From Mycobacterium sp. (GTDB lineage Bacteria > Actinomycetota > Actinomycetes > Mycobacteriales > Mycobacteriaceae): a stretch of DNA of 64,000 nt. The notes below the pieces were generated by a model. That model was not told the DNA's origin. It ran no database searches and was given only the letters and a program-made list of their open reading frames with translations. Positions 1-9,847 of this stretch are shown here, one piece after another (position 1 is the first letter of the stretch; every line of letters starts with the position of its first letter). The position numbers and the translations under genes are program-made. The stretch lies in the NCBI RefSeq assembly GCF_029961025.1, contig NZ_JASBVP010000003.1:62001-126000 (forward strand), given 5' to 3'.

Positions 1-1
1 C

Positions 2-1042
2 GTCGAGCCCGGCGGTGCCGTGGAGCTGTCGGGTCCGCCCGTCGAGGGTGTCGCGGCGGCGATCGACAACATGATCTGCGATCAGGCGCTGCTGCGGGCG
101 GCGTTCAATGAGGCCGGTCTGGGACTGGTGTTGTTGGGCACCGACCCGCTGCGACCGCCGCAGCGCGTCCACCCGGGCGCGCGCTACCGGGCTATGGAGC
201 AGTTTTTCGCTGCCACCGGCACCGGGGCGGCCGGTGCGGCGATGATGACGTCGACCGCGTCGATCCAGGTGAATCTCGATGCCGGACCGCGGGCGGGGTG
301 GGCGGCCCGGGTCCGGCTGGCACACGCGCTGGGGCCCACGATGATCGCCGTGGCCGCCAACTCACCGTTGCTGGGTGGGCGATTCTCCGGCTGGCTGTCG
401 ACTCGTCAGCGGGTGTGGGGTGAGCTGGACTCTGCGCGCTGCGGACCCGTTTTGTCCGTCAGCGGCGAGGATCCCGCCACCGATTGGGCGTGTTATGCGC
501 TGAAAGCGCCGGTGATGCTGGTGCATAACTCCGCGAGCGGCGGCGCCGTTCCGGTGACGGCGTATGTGCCGTTCGCCGACTGGGCCGATGGGCGGGTCCC
601 GCTGGGCGGGCGCCGTCCCACCGCAGCCGATCTGGACTACCACTTGACCACCCTGTTCCCGCCGGTGCGCCCGCGCGGCTGGCTGGAGATCCGTTACCTC
701 GACGCCGTTTCCGATGCCCTCTGGCCGGCGCTGGTGTTCATGCTGGTGGTGTTGCTCGACGACCCGGGCGCCGCCGACGTCGCGGCCGAGGCTGTCGAAC
801 CGGTTGCCACCGCCTGGGACACCGCGGCGCGGATCGGCCTGCGGGACCCCCGCCTGTATGCGGCCGCCCACCGGTGTGCGGTCGCCGCCGCCGCGCGGGC
901 ACCCGCGGAATTGAGTGAGACGATGCACCGGTTGGTCTGCACCGTTGAGCGGGGCCGCTGCCCGGCCGACGAGTTCGCCAGGCAGGCGATCACACACGGC
1001 GTCGCGCCTGCGGTCACCCGGTTGGCTCAGGGGTGCCGATGA
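2..1042 (+). CDS. egtA: Glutamate-cysteine ligase EgtA, 3' part (5' end outside window)
   Basis: Makes gamma-glutamylcysteine, the thiol donor used by EgtB in ergothioneine biosynthesis. The frame is open from the second base of the window and reads [12 protein letters not shown], the conserved substrate-binding stretch of this GCS family, so the real start lies upstream. About 346 residues remain of a family of roughly 430. Further family blocks visible are [13 protein letters not shown] and the [10 protein letters not shown] segment. The stop overlaps the egtB start (ATGA), which implies a translationally coupled operon. The ATG at position 20 is internal and should not be used as a start. 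Confidence 0.93.
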   Translation, partial: VEPGGAVELSGPPVEGVAAAIDNMICDQALLRAAFNEAGLGLVLLGTDPLRPPQRVHPGARYRAMEQFFAATGTGAAGAAMMTSTASIQVNLDAGPRAGWAARVRLAHALGPTMIAVAANSPLLGGRFSGWLSTRQRVWGELDSARCGPVLSVSGEDPATDWACYALKAPVMLVHNSASGGAVPVTAYVPFADWADGRVPLGGRRPTAADLDYHLTTLFPPVRPRGWLEIRYLDAVSDALWPALVFMLVVLLDDPGAADVAAEAVEPVATAWDTAARIGLRDPRLYAAAHRCAVAAAARAPAELSETMHRLVCTVERGRCPADEFARQAITHGVAPAVTRLAQGCR

Positions 1043-2346
1043 GCCTTCGAGAAGAGCTGGCCCGCGATCTGACGCGGGCTCGCGAGCGGACGCTGCGGTT
1101 GGTCGATTTGGATGACGCCGAACTCCGCCGCCAGTATGACCCGTTGATGAGCCCACTGGTATGGGATTTGGCGCACATCGGTCAGCAGGAAGAACTGTGG
1201 CTGCTGCGCGGCGGCGACCTCAACCGGCCCGGGATGCTGCCGCCCGAGATCGACGGCCTCTACGACGCGTTCGCCCACCCCCGGGCCGGCCGCGCGAGCC
1301 TCCCGCTGTTGCCTCCCGGTCCGGCCCGGGCGTACTGCCGGGCGGTGCGCGCCGCCGCGATGGATGCCCTGGATGCCCTACCCGAGGACAGCGCGGCCGG
1401 GGACGCGGGGTTTGCGTTCGGCATGGTCGTCAGTCACGAACATCAGCACAACGAAACCATGCTGCAGGCATTAAACCTGCGTGCGGGTGCGCCGCTGCTG
1501 CGGTCGACGGCCACGCTGCCGGCCGGGCGTTGCGGGCTGGCCGGAACGTCGGTGCTGGTGCCCGGGGGCCCGTTCGTGCTCGGCGTTGACGCCGAGAGCG
1601 AGCCGTTCTCGTTGGACAACGAGCGCCCCGCTCACGTGGTCCACGTCCCGAGCTTTCGGATCGGCAGGGTGCCGGTCACCAATGGCGAATGGCAACGCTT
1701 CATCGACGACGGCGGCTACCGGCAGCCGCGGTGGTGGTCGGCGCGCGGCTGGGAACACCGGCGGCGGGCCGGCCTGACCGGGCCGCAGTTCTGGAACCCC
1801 GACGGTACCCGCACCCGGTTCGGTTATCTGGAGGAGATTCCCGCCGACGAGCCGGTCCAGCATGTCAGCTACTTCGAAGCCGAGGCCTACGCCGCCTGGG
1901 CGGGCGCTCGGCTGCCCACCGAAATCGAATGGGAGAAGGCGTGCGCCTGGGATCCCGCGACCAACACCCGCCGCCGGTACCCCTGGGGATCCGAGGAACC
2001 TTCCGCAGAACGTGCCAACCTCGGCGGTGCGGCGCTGCGTCCCGCGCCCGTCGGCGCCTACCCGGCCGGGGCGTCCGCGTACGGAGCCGAACAGATGTTG
2101 GGCGACGTGTGGGAATGGACCAGCTCACCGCTGCGACCCTGGCCGGGATTCGTCCCGATGATCTACCAGCGTTATTCGCAGCCGTTCTTCGGTGGCGACT
2201 ATCGGGTGCTGCGCGGTGGCTCGTGGGCGGTGGAGCCGGGCATCCTGCGGCCCAGCTTTCGCAACTGGGATCATCCGTATCGTCGGCAGATTTTCTGCGG
2301 CGTCCGGTTGGTGTGGGACGTCCCCGATGCCGGGGACGCCGACTGA
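1039..2346 (+). CDS. egtB: Ergothioneine synthase EgtB (iron-dependent sulfoxide synthase)
   Basis: Joins gamma-glutamylcysteine (or cysteine) to hercynine with O2, forming the C-S bond of ergothioneine. It is 435 aa. An N-terminal DinB-type domain carries the three-His iron site: His46 in the [10 protein letters not shown] segment and His133/His137 in the HEHQHNE motif. A C-terminal formylglycine-generating-enzyme-like domain spans about residues 170-430 and includes the GDVWEWTSS and [10 protein letters not shown] blocks. The ATG overlaps the egtA stop by four bases. A GTG two codons upstream is possible but less likely. The next gene starts on its stop codon. Confidence 0.95.
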   Translation: MSLREELARDLTRARERTLRLVDLDDAELRRQYDPLMSPLVWDLAHIGQQEELWLLRGGDLNRPGMLPPEIDGLYDAFAHPRAGRASLPLLPPGPARAYCRAVRAAAMDALDALPEDSAAGDAGFAFGMVVSHEHQHNETMLQALNLRAGAPLLRSTATLPAGRCGLAGTSVLVPGGPFVLGVDAESEPFSLDNERPAHVVHVPSFRIGRVPVTNGEWQRFIDDGGYRQPRWWSARGWEHRRRAGLTGPQFWNPDGTRTRFGYLEEIPADEPVQHVSYFEAEAYAAWAGARLPTEIEWEKACAWDPATNTRRRYPWGSEEPSAERANLGGAALRPAPVGAYPAGASAYGAEQMLGDVWEWTSSPLRPWPGFVPMIYQRYSQPFFGGDYRVLRGGSWAVEPGILRPSFRNWDHPYRRQIFCGVRLVWDVPDAGDAD

Positions 2347-3041
2347 TGTGCCGGCACCTGGGATGGCTTGGCCAGCACGTCAGCATTTCCTCGCTGGTCT
2401 TGGAACCACCCCAGGGCCTGCTGGTGCAGTCGTATGCGCCGCGCCGGCAAAGACACGGCATGCTCAACGCCGACGGTTGGGGAGTGGGGTTTTTCGACGG
2501 ATCCACCCCGCGGCGCTGGCGCAGCACCACGCCGCTGTGGGCTGACGCGTCGTTCGCCTCCGTAGCGCCCGCGCTGCGCAGCCGGTGCGTGATCGCCTCG
2601 GTACGCTCGGCGAGCGCTGGGATGCCGATCGAAGCTAGCGCCACCGCGCCGTTCACCGACGGTGTTTGGCTGCTGGCGCACAACGGGATCGTTGACCGGA
2701 CGGTGCTGCCGACTACGGCGGCATCCGAATCTGTCTGTGACAGTGCGCTGTTAGCAGCCCTGATCTTCTCGCGCGGTCTGGACGAGCTGGCGGAGACCAT
2801 TCGGCAAGTCGGGGCTGCCGACCCGAATTCCCGGCTTAACATCTTGGCGGCGGACGGTTCTCGAATGCTGGCCACCACCTGGGGAGACACCCTGTCGATC
2901 CGGCGCCGCGACGACGGCGTGGTGCTGGCCAGTGAGCCCTACGACGATGACGCCGAATGGACGGACGTTCCGGATCGCCACCTCGTCGAGGTCACCGCGG
3001 ATCGCGTCACGGTGACCGCTCTGGATGAGAGAGCATCTTGA
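2346..3041 (+). CDS. egtC: Gamma-glutamyl-hercynylcysteine sulfoxide hydrolase EgtC
   Basis: Class II glutamine-amidotransferase (Ntn hydrolase) that removes the gamma-glutamyl group from the EgtB product. The protein is 231 aa and begins Met-Cys-Arg-His. Cys2 is the expected N-terminal nucleophile, which fixes the start at the ATG sharing a base with the egtB stop. The [10 protein letters not shown] block and the LAHNGIVD block are typical of this fold. An in-frame extension upstream overlaps egtB and would bury Cys2, so I rejected it. The stop overlaps the egtD start. Confidence 0.95.
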   Translation: MCRHLGWLGQHVSISSLVLEPPQGLLVQSYAPRRQRHGMLNADGWGVGFFDGSTPRRWRSTTPLWADASFASVAPALRSRCVIASVRSASAGMPIEASATAPFTDGVWLLAHNGIVDRTVLPTTAASESVCDSALLAALIFSRGLDELAETIRQVGAADPNSRLNILAADGSRMLATTWGDTLSIRRRDDGVVLASEPYDDDAEWTDVPDRHLVEVTADRVTVTALDERAS

Positions 3042-4006
3042 TGACGCTGTCGCTGTCGAACCATCTGGGCGCCGACTCGGCGTACCGTGCGCTGTGCCGC
3101 GATGTGTTCGAAGGCTTGCGTAAGACGCCGAAATCGCTGCCGCCCAAGTGGTTTTATGATGCTGTTGGCAGCGAGCTGTTCGATCAGATCACCCGGCTGC
3201 CGGAGTACTACCCGACGCGCACGGAAGCCGAAATCCTGCGTGCCCGTTCAGCGGAAGTCGCCGTCGCCAGCGGAGCCGATACCCTGGTCGAGTTGGGCAG
3301 CGGCACGTCGGAGAAAACCCGCATCCTGCTCAACGCGCTGCGCCAGTGTGGGACGCTGCGGCGCTTCGTGCCGTTCGATGTCGACGCAAGTATGCTTGAA
3401 GCCGCCGCGACCGCCATCGCGCGTGACTACCCGGATATCGAAATTGATGCTGTCTGTGGGGATTTCGAGAAACATCTGGAAAAAATTCCCGGCGGTGGTC
3501 GACGGCTGTTCGTGTTTTTGGGTTCCACGATCGGGAACCTCACACCGGGACCGCGTGCGGAATTCCTGGCAACGCTGAGCGCTGTGTTGCGGCCGGGGGA
3601 CAGTTTGCTGCTCGGCACCGACCTGGTCAAGGATGCCGGTCGGCTGGTGCGAGCCTACGACGACGCCGCCGGGGTGACCGCCCGGTTCAACCGCAACGTG
3701 CTGGCCGTGATAAACCGCGAACTCGACGCCGATTTCGAGGTCGATTCCTACCAGCATGTCGCGCGCTGGAACGCCGCCGAGGAACGCGTCGAGATGTGGT
3801 TGCGGACGGACACGCCGCAGCGGGTTCGGGTGCGGGCGCTGGGACTCACCGTCGAGTTCGCCACGGGCGAGGAGATGCTCACCGAGGTCTCGTGTAAGTT
3901 CCGGCCCGAGACGGTGGCCGCGGAGCTGGCCGCGGCGGGGCTGCGCCAGACTCACTGGTGGACCGATGGGGCCGGCGACTTCGGGGTGTCACTGGCCGTC
4001 AAATGA
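3041..4006 (+). CDS. egtD: L-histidine N-alpha-methyltransferase EgtD
   Basis: Trimethylates histidine to hercynine with S-adenosylmethionine, the first committed step of ergothioneine synthesis. It is 321 aa, the normal family length. The SAM-binding motif [15 protein letters not shown] lies at about residues 83-97, the substrate-side YYPTRTE segment near 57, and FLGSTIGNL further on. The ATG overlaps the egtC stop by one base; a TTG one codon upstream is an alternative. In M. tuberculosis and M. smegmatis egtE follows directly. Here an opposing gene ends 89 bases downstream instead. Confidence 0.95.
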   Translation: MTLSLSNHLGADSAYRALCRDVFEGLRKTPKSLPPKWFYDAVGSELFDQITRLPEYYPTRTEAEILRARSAEVAVASGADTLVELGSGTSEKTRILLNALRQCGTLRRFVPFDVDASMLEAAATAIARDYPDIEIDAVCGDFEKHLEKIPGGGRRLFVFLGSTIGNLTPGPRAEFLATLSAVLRPGDSLLLGTDLVKDAGRLVRAYDDAAGVTARFNRNVLAVINRELDADFEVDSYQHVARWNAAEERVEMWLRTDTPQRVRVRALGLTVEFATGEEMLTEVSCKFRPETVAAELAAAGLRQTHWWTDGAGDFGVSLAVK

Positions 4007-4095
4007 GCGCCCCTGCCCGGTACCCGCGCCGTTGGGTCCGGCCGCGGGCCGTGGTGGCACCGCAATGCCGACGTGCAGGAGGTTTTGGGTCTGGG

Positions 4096-5574
4096 CTACG
4101 CCGCCAGGTCCCAGGTGTGCACCGGCGCGTTGGTGTGCATGTGCGCGCAGTATCGCCGCAGCATCTCGGCCAGCGCTGCGGGCCGGGTCATACCACCTTC
4201 CTGCAGGGCCCGCACCGTGGCCACCTGCCAGCGGGCGCCGTTGCGGCCGGTTTTGGCGCGGCCCTCGATGACGCCGAGGAACCGATCGCGCACTTCGGCG
4301 GCAACACCCCATCGACGCAAGCCGTCGTCGGCCATGGGCAACAACTGCCGCAGGACCAAATCTTTCGCCGCCATCTGCCCGAGGCCCGGCCAGTACAGCC
4401 GGGCGGCTAGACCGCGGCGCGCGGATTCGAGGAAGTTAGCGTAGGCGGCGGTGAAACCCATCTCGGTCCACAGCGGACGGTCCTGCTCGGACAGGGCGCG
4501 CAGCAAACCGTGATAGAAGGCTGAATTCGCCATCATGTCGATGACGGTGGGCCCGGCGGGCAACACCCGGTTTTCCACCCGCAGGTGCGGGCGCCCGTCG
4601 ACGACGTCGTATACCGGGCGGTTCCACCGGTAGACGGTGCCGTTATGCAGACGCAGCTCCGATAACTGCGGGGCGCGGCCGGCGGCCAGCTCGGCGATCG
4701 GATCCTCGTCGGACACCTCGGGCAGCAGCGACGGGAAGTAGCGGATGTTTTCCTCGAATAAATCGAGGACGGAGGTGATCCAGCGCTCGCCGAACCACAC
4801 CCGCGGTCGAACACCTAGAGCCTTCAGCTCCTCCGGGCGGGTGTCGGTGGCTTGGGTGAACAGTTCGATGCGGGTTTCGGCCCACAGCTGATGCCCGAAG
4901 AAGTACGGCGCGTTTGCCCCCAGCGCCAACTGCGGGCCGGCCAGCACTTGCGCGGTGTTCCACTTGCCGGCGAACTCCTCGGGTGACACCTGAAGATGTA
5001 ATTGCAAGCTGGTGCACGCGGATTCGGGAGCGATCGAGGCGGAGTGCAGGTTTAAGGGTTCCGGCCCGCTGATGTCGATGTGGATGTCCTCGCCGCGGGC
5101 GGCGAAGACGGCGTTGTTGAGCGCCCGGTAGCGTGGCGACGCGCTCATCCATCCGCCGGTCAGGTGTTCGGGCATCAACGTGGGCAGGATGCCGATCAGG
5201 ACGGTATGGGCGCCGCCGGAGTGGGCCTTGGTTTCCGCGGCGTTCAGACTGGCACGGATGTCGGCTTCCAGCTCTAGGCTGGTGTTTCCATCTAAAGATC
5301 GAGGCGGCACGTTGAATTCAATGTTGTAGGCGCCTAATTCGATTTTGTAGGCCGGGTCGGCGATGGCTGCCAGCACCCGTTGATTCGACATGGCGGGCTG
5401 ATAGTCGCCGTCGACGAGGTGGCATTCGATTTCCATGCCGGTGAGTGGGCGGTCGACCTCGAAGCTGGATTGCCTCAGCATGGTTCGCAAGACGTCCAAA
5501 CACAATTGCACCTTGCGCCGGTATTCCCGGCGGTGTGCGTCGCTGTAGCTGGTGCGCTTAACGTCTTCGCCCAC
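4096..5574 (-). CDS. GCS2-type glutamate-cysteine ligase family protein (Rv3698-like)
   Basis: A 492-aa protein of the carboxylate-amine ligase/GCS2 superfamily, closest by neighbourhood and length to M. tuberculosis Rv3698. It contains the LTGMEIECHLVD motif (about residues 44-55), GAYNIEFNVPPR, and a late WPGLGQMAAKDLVLRQLLP region. The substrate is unknown; the fold suggests ATP-dependent formation of a gamma-glutamyl or similar amide. The start is a GTG; a strong ribosome-binding site is not obvious. The gene converges with egtD, so it is probably not co-transcribed with the ergothioneine genes. Confidence 0.8.
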   Translation of the reverse strand: MGEDVKRTSYSDAHRREYRRKVQLCLDVLRTMLRQSSFEVDRPLTGMEIECHLVDGDYQPAMSNQRVLAAIADPAYKIELGAYNIEFNVPPRSLDGNTSLELEADIRASLNAAETKAHSGGAHTVLIGILPTLMPEHLTGGWMSASPRYRALNNAVFAARGEDIHIDISGPEPLNLHSASIAPESACTSLQLHLQVSPEEFAGKWNTAQVLAGPQLALGANAPYFFGHQLWAETRIELFTQATDTRPEELKALGVRPRVWFGERWITSVLDLFEENIRYFPSLLPEVSDEDPIAELAAGRAPQLSELRLHNGTVYRWNRPVYDVVDGRPHLRVENRVLPAGPTVIDMMANSAFYHGLLRALSEQDRPLWTEMGFTAAYANFLESARRGLAARLYWPGLGQMAAKDLVLRQLLPMADDGLRRWGVAAEVRDRFLGVIEGRAKTGRNGARWQVATVRALQEGGMTRPAALAEMLRRYCAHMHTNAPVHTWDLAA

Positions 5575-5743
5575 ACCGTCGATGCAACAGGTTCACCGCC
5601 GGCTACGCAACCGGTTGCCCATGGTTGACCCCAGCGGAGCGGCGGACGCACCGTGTTGCGACCGGCCCATCGGTGCTTCGCACCGGTGGGCCATGATGGA
5701 CGGTTGCACGTAGTGAGCGCCGTCACCCGAAGGAGAAGACCAG

Positions 5744-7261
5744 TTGGCCGAGTTCGTTGCCGCCATCGACCAGGGCACCACCAGCACCCGCTGCATGATC
5801 TTCGACCACAATGGCACCGAGGTGGCCCGCTACCAGCTCGAGCACGAACAGATCTTGCCGCGCGCGGGCTGGGTCGAGCACAGCCCGGCCGAGATCTGGA
5901 AGCGCACCGAATCAGCGGTGGCCTCGGCCCTGCAAGTTAGCGGTCTATCGGCGAATGATATTGTTGCGCTTGGTATCACAAACCAGCGTGAGACCACACT
6001 GGTGTGGGATAAGCATACCGGTCTGCCGTATTACAACGCGATCGTCTGGCAGGACACCCGCACCGACCGCATTGCGGCGGCACTGGACCGTGACGGCCGC
6101 GGAGAGGTGATCCGCCGCAAGGCGGGTCTGCCACCGGCCACCTATTTCTCGGGCGGGAAATTGCAGTGGATTCTGGAGAATGTCGACGGGGTCCGTCAGG
6201 CCGCCGAACACGGTGCGGCCCTGTTCGGTACCGTCGACACCTGGGTGCTGTGGAACCTGACGGGTGGGCCGCGTGGCGGGGTACATCTCACCGACGTCAC
6301 CAACGCCAGCAGGACCATGCTGATGAACCTGGAAACCCTCGATTGGGACGACGAACTGCTGTCGTTTTTCGGTGTTCCCCGGCAGATGCTGCCGGCGATC
6401 GCGCCCTCGTCGCCTCGGCATCCCTACGGAATCACACTGAAAGCCGGACCCGTCGGCGGTGAGGTGCCGATCAGTGGAATCGTTGGCGACCAGCACGCGG
6501 CGATGGTCGGTCAGGTGTGCCTGGCCGCAGGAGAGGCGAAAAACACCTACGGCACCGGTAATTTCCTGCTGCTCAATACCGGTGAGAAGATCGTGCGGTC
6601 ACGCAACGGGTTGCTGACCACTGTCTGCTACCAGTTCGGGGGCGCGAAACCCGTTTATGCTTTGGAGGGTTCGATAGCGGTCACCGGATCTGCGGTGCAA
6701 TGGCTGCGTGATCAGCTCGGCATCATCAGCAGTGCGGCTGAAAGCGAGACGCTGGCGCGCCAGGTCGAGGACAATGGCGGAATGTACTTTGTTCCGGCAT
6801 TTTCCGGGTTGTTCGCCCCGTACTGGCGTTCTGATGCCCGGGGTGCCATCGTGGGCCTTTCGCGGTACAACACGAACGCGCACCTGGCCCGCGCGACATT
6901 GGAGGCGATCTGCTACCAGAGTCGAGATGTGGCCGATGCGATGGAAGCCGACTCAGGGGTGCGCCTGGGGGTTTTGAAGGTCGACGGCGGTGTCACCGCC
7001 AACGACTTGTGCATGCAGATTCAGGCCGACGTGCTCGGGGTGCAGGTGGTGCGGCCGAAGGTCACCGAAACCACCGCGCTCGGCGCCGCCTACGCGGCGG
7101 GGCTTGCGGTCGGGTTCTGGGCGGACCCGGACGACCTGCGGGCCAACTGGCAGGAGGGCAAGCGGTGGACACCGACGTGGACCGACGAGCAGCGTGCCGC
7201 CGGGTACGCGGGCTGGCGCAAGGCCGTGCAACGCACACTAAATTGGGTCGACGTGCCCTGA
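5744..7261 (+). CDS. glpK: Glycerol kinase
   Basis: Phosphorylates glycerol to glycerol-3-phosphate in the cytosol (FGGY sugar kinase family). It is 505 aa, a full-length enzyme. The N-terminal phosphate loop [14 protein letters not shown] is at residues 9-22. The [21 protein letters not shown] and C-terminal [14 protein letters not shown] blocks are all present. The TTG start is chosen because a good GAAGGAGA ribosome-binding site lies just upstream and the family N-terminus starts there. The gene has no run of seven C, the tract that makes glpK phase-variable in M. tuberculosis. It converges with the RDD gene downstream. Confidence 0.95.
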   Translation: MAEFVAAIDQGTTSTRCMIFDHNGTEVARYQLEHEQILPRAGWVEHSPAEIWKRTESAVASALQVSGLSANDIVALGITNQRETTLVWDKHTGLPYYNAIVWQDTRTDRIAAALDRDGRGEVIRRKAGLPPATYFSGGKLQWILENVDGVRQAAEHGAALFGTVDTWVLWNLTGGPRGGVHLTDVTNASRTMLMNLETLDWDDELLSFFGVPRQMLPAIAPSSPRHPYGITLKAGPVGGEVPISGIVGDQHAAMVGQVCLAAGEAKNTYGTGNFLLLNTGEKIVRSRNGLLTTVCYQFGGAKPVYALEGSIAVTGSAVQWLRDQLGIISSAAESETLARQVEDNGGMYFVPAFSGLFAPYWRSDARGAIVGLSRYNTNAHLARATLEAICYQSRDVADAMEADSGVRLGVLKVDGGVTANDLCMQIQADVLGVQVVRPKVTETTALGAAYAAGLAVGFWADPDDLRANWQEGKRWTPTWTDEQRAAGYAGWRKAVQRTLNWVDVP

Positions 7262-7304
7262 TGCGCTACGGCGCCCTCGGCGCTCCCACGGAGCCCAGCG
7301 CTGC

Positions 7305-8228
7305 CTATTCACCCGGACGCGAGGAGAAGTCGCCACCGCCGGGTGGTGGACCGGGCTGTGGCGGCATTGGCCAGGGCTGCGCGGGTGGCGGCCACGGCGC
7401 AGGCGGGGGCCATGCGGCGGGCGCACCGGGTGGCGACCACGGCACCGGCGGGGGCGGAGGCCAGGAAGCAGGCCCGGCGGGTGGCGGTGTCGGGCGCAGG
7501 CGCGCCAACTCGCGGCGGTGCCGCTCGGCGAGTACGGCGGCCAGCACCAGTTGCGGTGGAGTGCCCGGTGGTGGTGGCGGCGCGATGCGGGCCAGCACAT
7601 CACCGGCGATTCTATAAGCCATCTGCTCACGCAACTTCGGATCGAGTTGTGGTGCACGGGATAAGAATTGGCGAGCAATTTCGGCTTGACGCGAGCTCAG
7701 CCCGGACAACTGCAACGATGACGCCCACCATGCCAGCGACGGCGGCATCTCGGGGGCCGGACCCAACCGTGGACCGCGTTCGCTGACCACCACCGTGCCG
7801 GCGAAGATGTCGCCGATGCGTTTGGCTTTCGGCGACAACAGGCTGCAAATTACCGCCGGACTCCCGGCGAACATCCAGATCTCCACCACCGATGCCAACG
7901 CGCGAAACAGCGCCTGCCGGAAGCGTTCCGGACCTCCGTCGTCAGACACCACCCGCAGGCCCATCACGATCTTGCCAAGCGACCGCCCTCGGGTGGCGGT
8001 TTCGAAAACCAGCGGGTATCCGACCAGCACAACCACCGTGTAGATGATGAGAATAGCGGAGGTAAGCGCATCGTCGAAGCCGGGGAGGGTAGCCGCCCAC
8101 AGCATCAAACCCAGGAGGTAACCCACGATCATCACCGCGATGTCGATCAGCGCGCCCAGCGCGCGCACCGGCAACTGTGCGATGCGCACATCAAGCACGA
8201 CGGCATCCCCGGTAACCACTTGCGACAT
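7305..8228 (-). CDS. RDD-family membrane protein with proline-rich tail (Rv3695-like)
   Basis: A 307-aa integral membrane protein. An RDD domain fills the first 160 residues, with hydrophobic helices around 17-40, 48-68 and 105-125 and the FETATRGRSLGKIVMGLRV signature between. The cytosolic C-terminus becomes a proline/tryptophan-rich tail. The start is placed at the ATG reading MSQVVTGDAVVLD because the longer open frame upstream runs into the 56-bp tandem repeat. RDD proteins often neighbour MoxR and SpoIIM-family genes, as here, but their function is not settled. The gene is divergent from the SpoIIM-like gene. Confidence 0.85.
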   Translation of the reverse strand: MSQVVTGDAVVLDVRIAQLPVRALGALIDIAVMIVGYLLGLMLWAATLPGFDDALTSAILIIYTVVVLVGYPLVFETATRGRSLGKIVMGLRVVSDDGGPERFRQALFRALASVVEIWMFAGSPAVICSLLSPKAKRIGDIFAGTVVVSERGPRLGPAPEMPPSLAWWASSLQLSGLSSRQAEIARQFLSRAPQLDPKLREQMAYRIAGDVLARIAPPPPPGTPPQLVLAAVLAERHRRELARLRPTPPPAGPASWPPPPPVPWSPPGAPAAWPPPAPWPPPAQPWPMPPQPGPPPGGGDFSSRPGE

Positions 8229-8244
8229 AGGCCAAACGCTACCT

Positions 8245-8409
8245 GGTCTCTCGCGCGGCGACCCGCTGCACTCGGCTGCGCCGAGTTGGCGATCGCCACG
8301 GGTCTCTCGCGTGGCGACCCGCTGCACTCGGCTGCGCCGAGTTGGCGATCGCCACGGGTCTCTCGCGTGGCGACCCGCTGCATTCGGCTGCGCCGAGTTG
8401 GCGATCGCC
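8245..8409. repeat. 56-bp tandem repeat, three copies
   Basis: Units start at 8245, 8301 and 8357; the third is cut short at about 53 bases. Copies differ at only one or two positions. Each holds the inverted repeat CTCGGCTGCGCCGAG and the palindrome GGCGATCGCC. The array fills most of the space between the start codons of the RDD and SpoIIM-like genes, so it probably contains or displaces their promoters. It is a natural candidate for copy-number variation between strains. Confidence 0.95.
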
Positions 8410-8424
8410 GGTAGGCTGCCGGAG

Positions 8425-9417
8425 GTGGATGTCGACGCGTTCGTGCTGACCCACCGCGCCACCTGGGATCGGCTCGAGCGGTTGATCGATAACCGCCGCC
8501 GGCTCAGCGGAGCCGAAGTCGACGAACTGGTGGAGCTGTACCAGCGGACGTCCACTCACCTGTCGATGCTGCGCTCGGCATCGTCGGATTCGGTATTGAT
8601 CGGGCGGCTCTCGACACTGGTGGCGAGGGCCCGAGCGGTGGTCACCGGCGCGTACGCTCCGCTCAGCGGTACATTCACCCGGTTTTGGACGGTGGACTTC
8701 CCGGTGGTGGCTTACCGCGCGTGGCGGTGGTGGCTGGCCACAGCAGTGGCGTTTTTTGCCGTGGTCGTGCTCATCGCCGTATGGGTGGCCGGCAGCCCGG
8801 AGGTGCAGTCCACTATCGGAACACCCAGTGACATCGACGAATTGGTCAATCACGACTTTGCGTCGTATTACCACGAGAATCCGGCCGGGTCGTTCGCTCT
8901 GCAGGTGTGGGTCAACAACTCCTGGGTGGCCGCCAAGTGCATCGCGTTCGCCGTGCTGCTGGGCGTGCCGATCCCGTTCGTGCTGTTGCAGAACGCCGCC
9001 AATCTGGGAGTCATCGCCGGTCTGATGGTTCAGGCCGGCAGGGCCGGCGTGCTGCTCGGCCTGCTCACCCCGCACGGCCTGCTGGAACTCACGGCGGTAT
9101 TCCTGGCGGCGGCGGCCGGAATGCGGCTGGGATGGTTGGTGATCTCCCCCGGTTACCGCCCGCGAGGGCAGGTGCTCGCCGAGCAGGGCCGTGCCGTGGC
9201 GGCGGTCGCCGTGGGGCTGGTGCCCGTGTTACTGGTATCGGGGTTGATCGAGGCGCTGGTGACCCCGTCGCCGCTGCCGACAGTCCTTCGGGTGGCCATC
9301 GGAGTGCTCGCGGAGGCGGCCTTTTTAGCCTACGTGGTGTACTTCGGGGGCCGGGCGGCTCGCGCCGGCGAAACCGGTGACATCGAGGATGCGCCCGATG
9401 TCGTCCCGACGGGATGA
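8425..9417 (+). CDS. SpoIIM-family (stage II sporulation protein M-like) membrane protein (Rv3694c-like)
   Basis: A 330-aa membrane protein, exactly the length of M. tuberculosis Rv3694c. A soluble helical N-terminus (about 1-95) is followed by several membrane segments, beginning near WWLATAVAFFAVVVLIAVWV, with the family block LLTPHGLLELTAVFLAAAAG around residue 215. The GTG start follows directly after the tandem repeat. A longer frame through the repeat is open only because the repeat lacks stops. In this non-sporulating lineage the job is unknown; membrane remodelling with the MoxR/RDD neighbours is an inference from gene context only. Confidence 0.83.
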   Translation: MDVDAFVLTHRATWDRLERLIDNRRRLSGAEVDELVELYQRTSTHLSMLRSASSDSVLIGRLSTLVARARAVVTGAYAPLSGTFTRFWTVDFPVVAYRAWRWWLATAVAFFAVVVLIAVWVAGSPEVQSTIGTPSDIDELVNHDFASYYHENPAGSFALQVWVNNSWVAAKCIAFAVLLGVPIPFVLLQNAANLGVIAGLMVQAGRAGVLLGLLTPHGLLELTAVFLAAAAGMRLGWLVISPGYRPRGQVLAEQGRAVAAVAVGLVPVLLVSGLIEALVTPSPLPTVLRVAIGVLAEAAFLAYVVYFGGRAARAGETGDIEDAPDVVPTG

Positions 9418-9847
9418 GTTGGCCGGGACGAACCGCAGTCACGCCACTCACCAGTCGAAGACCCACACCAATCGCCGATGGATATTCTTCGGCGCCCCAG
9501 CTGGTGTCGATGCCGTGTGCGGCCCATGTCGCGGTGCCCGCCATCGAGTGAACGTCGCGTTGCGGCGGGCTAGCGCAGCCTCCGCGTCAAAAACACCACC
9601 GCGCGCAGGGGTTGCGTGTCGGCGTCCACCGAAAGTTCCCGGTCCCACCAGAACGTCCGCGTGGTGTGCGTCTGCACCGCCGCCATTGGCGCATCGGCGG
9701 GCTTTGCATCCGGTCGCGACCCGGGGCCGGGACCGCGGCCATGAGCACTGTTCGGCGGCCGTGGGTCAAAAACCGAAGGTTCCCGATGCGACGGTGGCCG
9801 CGATCGATCGTCTTCGTGGGGGCGCACCTGTATCGGCGCGGCGAGCG
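9418..9847. other. Degenerate intergenic stretch
   Basis: About 430 bases between the SpoIIM-like gene and the HNH gene. On the minus strand a frame ends with WWDRELSVDADTQPL and RAVVFLTRRLR and then hits a stop near 9570. A second minus frame shortly after reads GIDTSWGAEEYPSAIGVGLR and has no plausible start. The two pieces look like fragments of an eroded coding sequence broken by a frameshift and stop, but I recognise no family. No convincing promoter or RNA is visible. Confidence 0.35.

Noticed and set aside
5744..7261. Phase-variable homopolymer in glpK
   Set aside because: The seven-C tract known from M. tuberculosis glpK is not present; the longest C runs I see here are four.
8245..8409. 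CRISPR array
   Set aside because: The units are directly adjacent with no spacers, so this is a plain tandem repeat.
8140..8424. Upstream extension of the SpoIIM-like gene through the 56-bp repeat
   Set aside because: The extension translates the repeat and overlaps the RDD gene start; the GTG at 8425 gives the expected family length.
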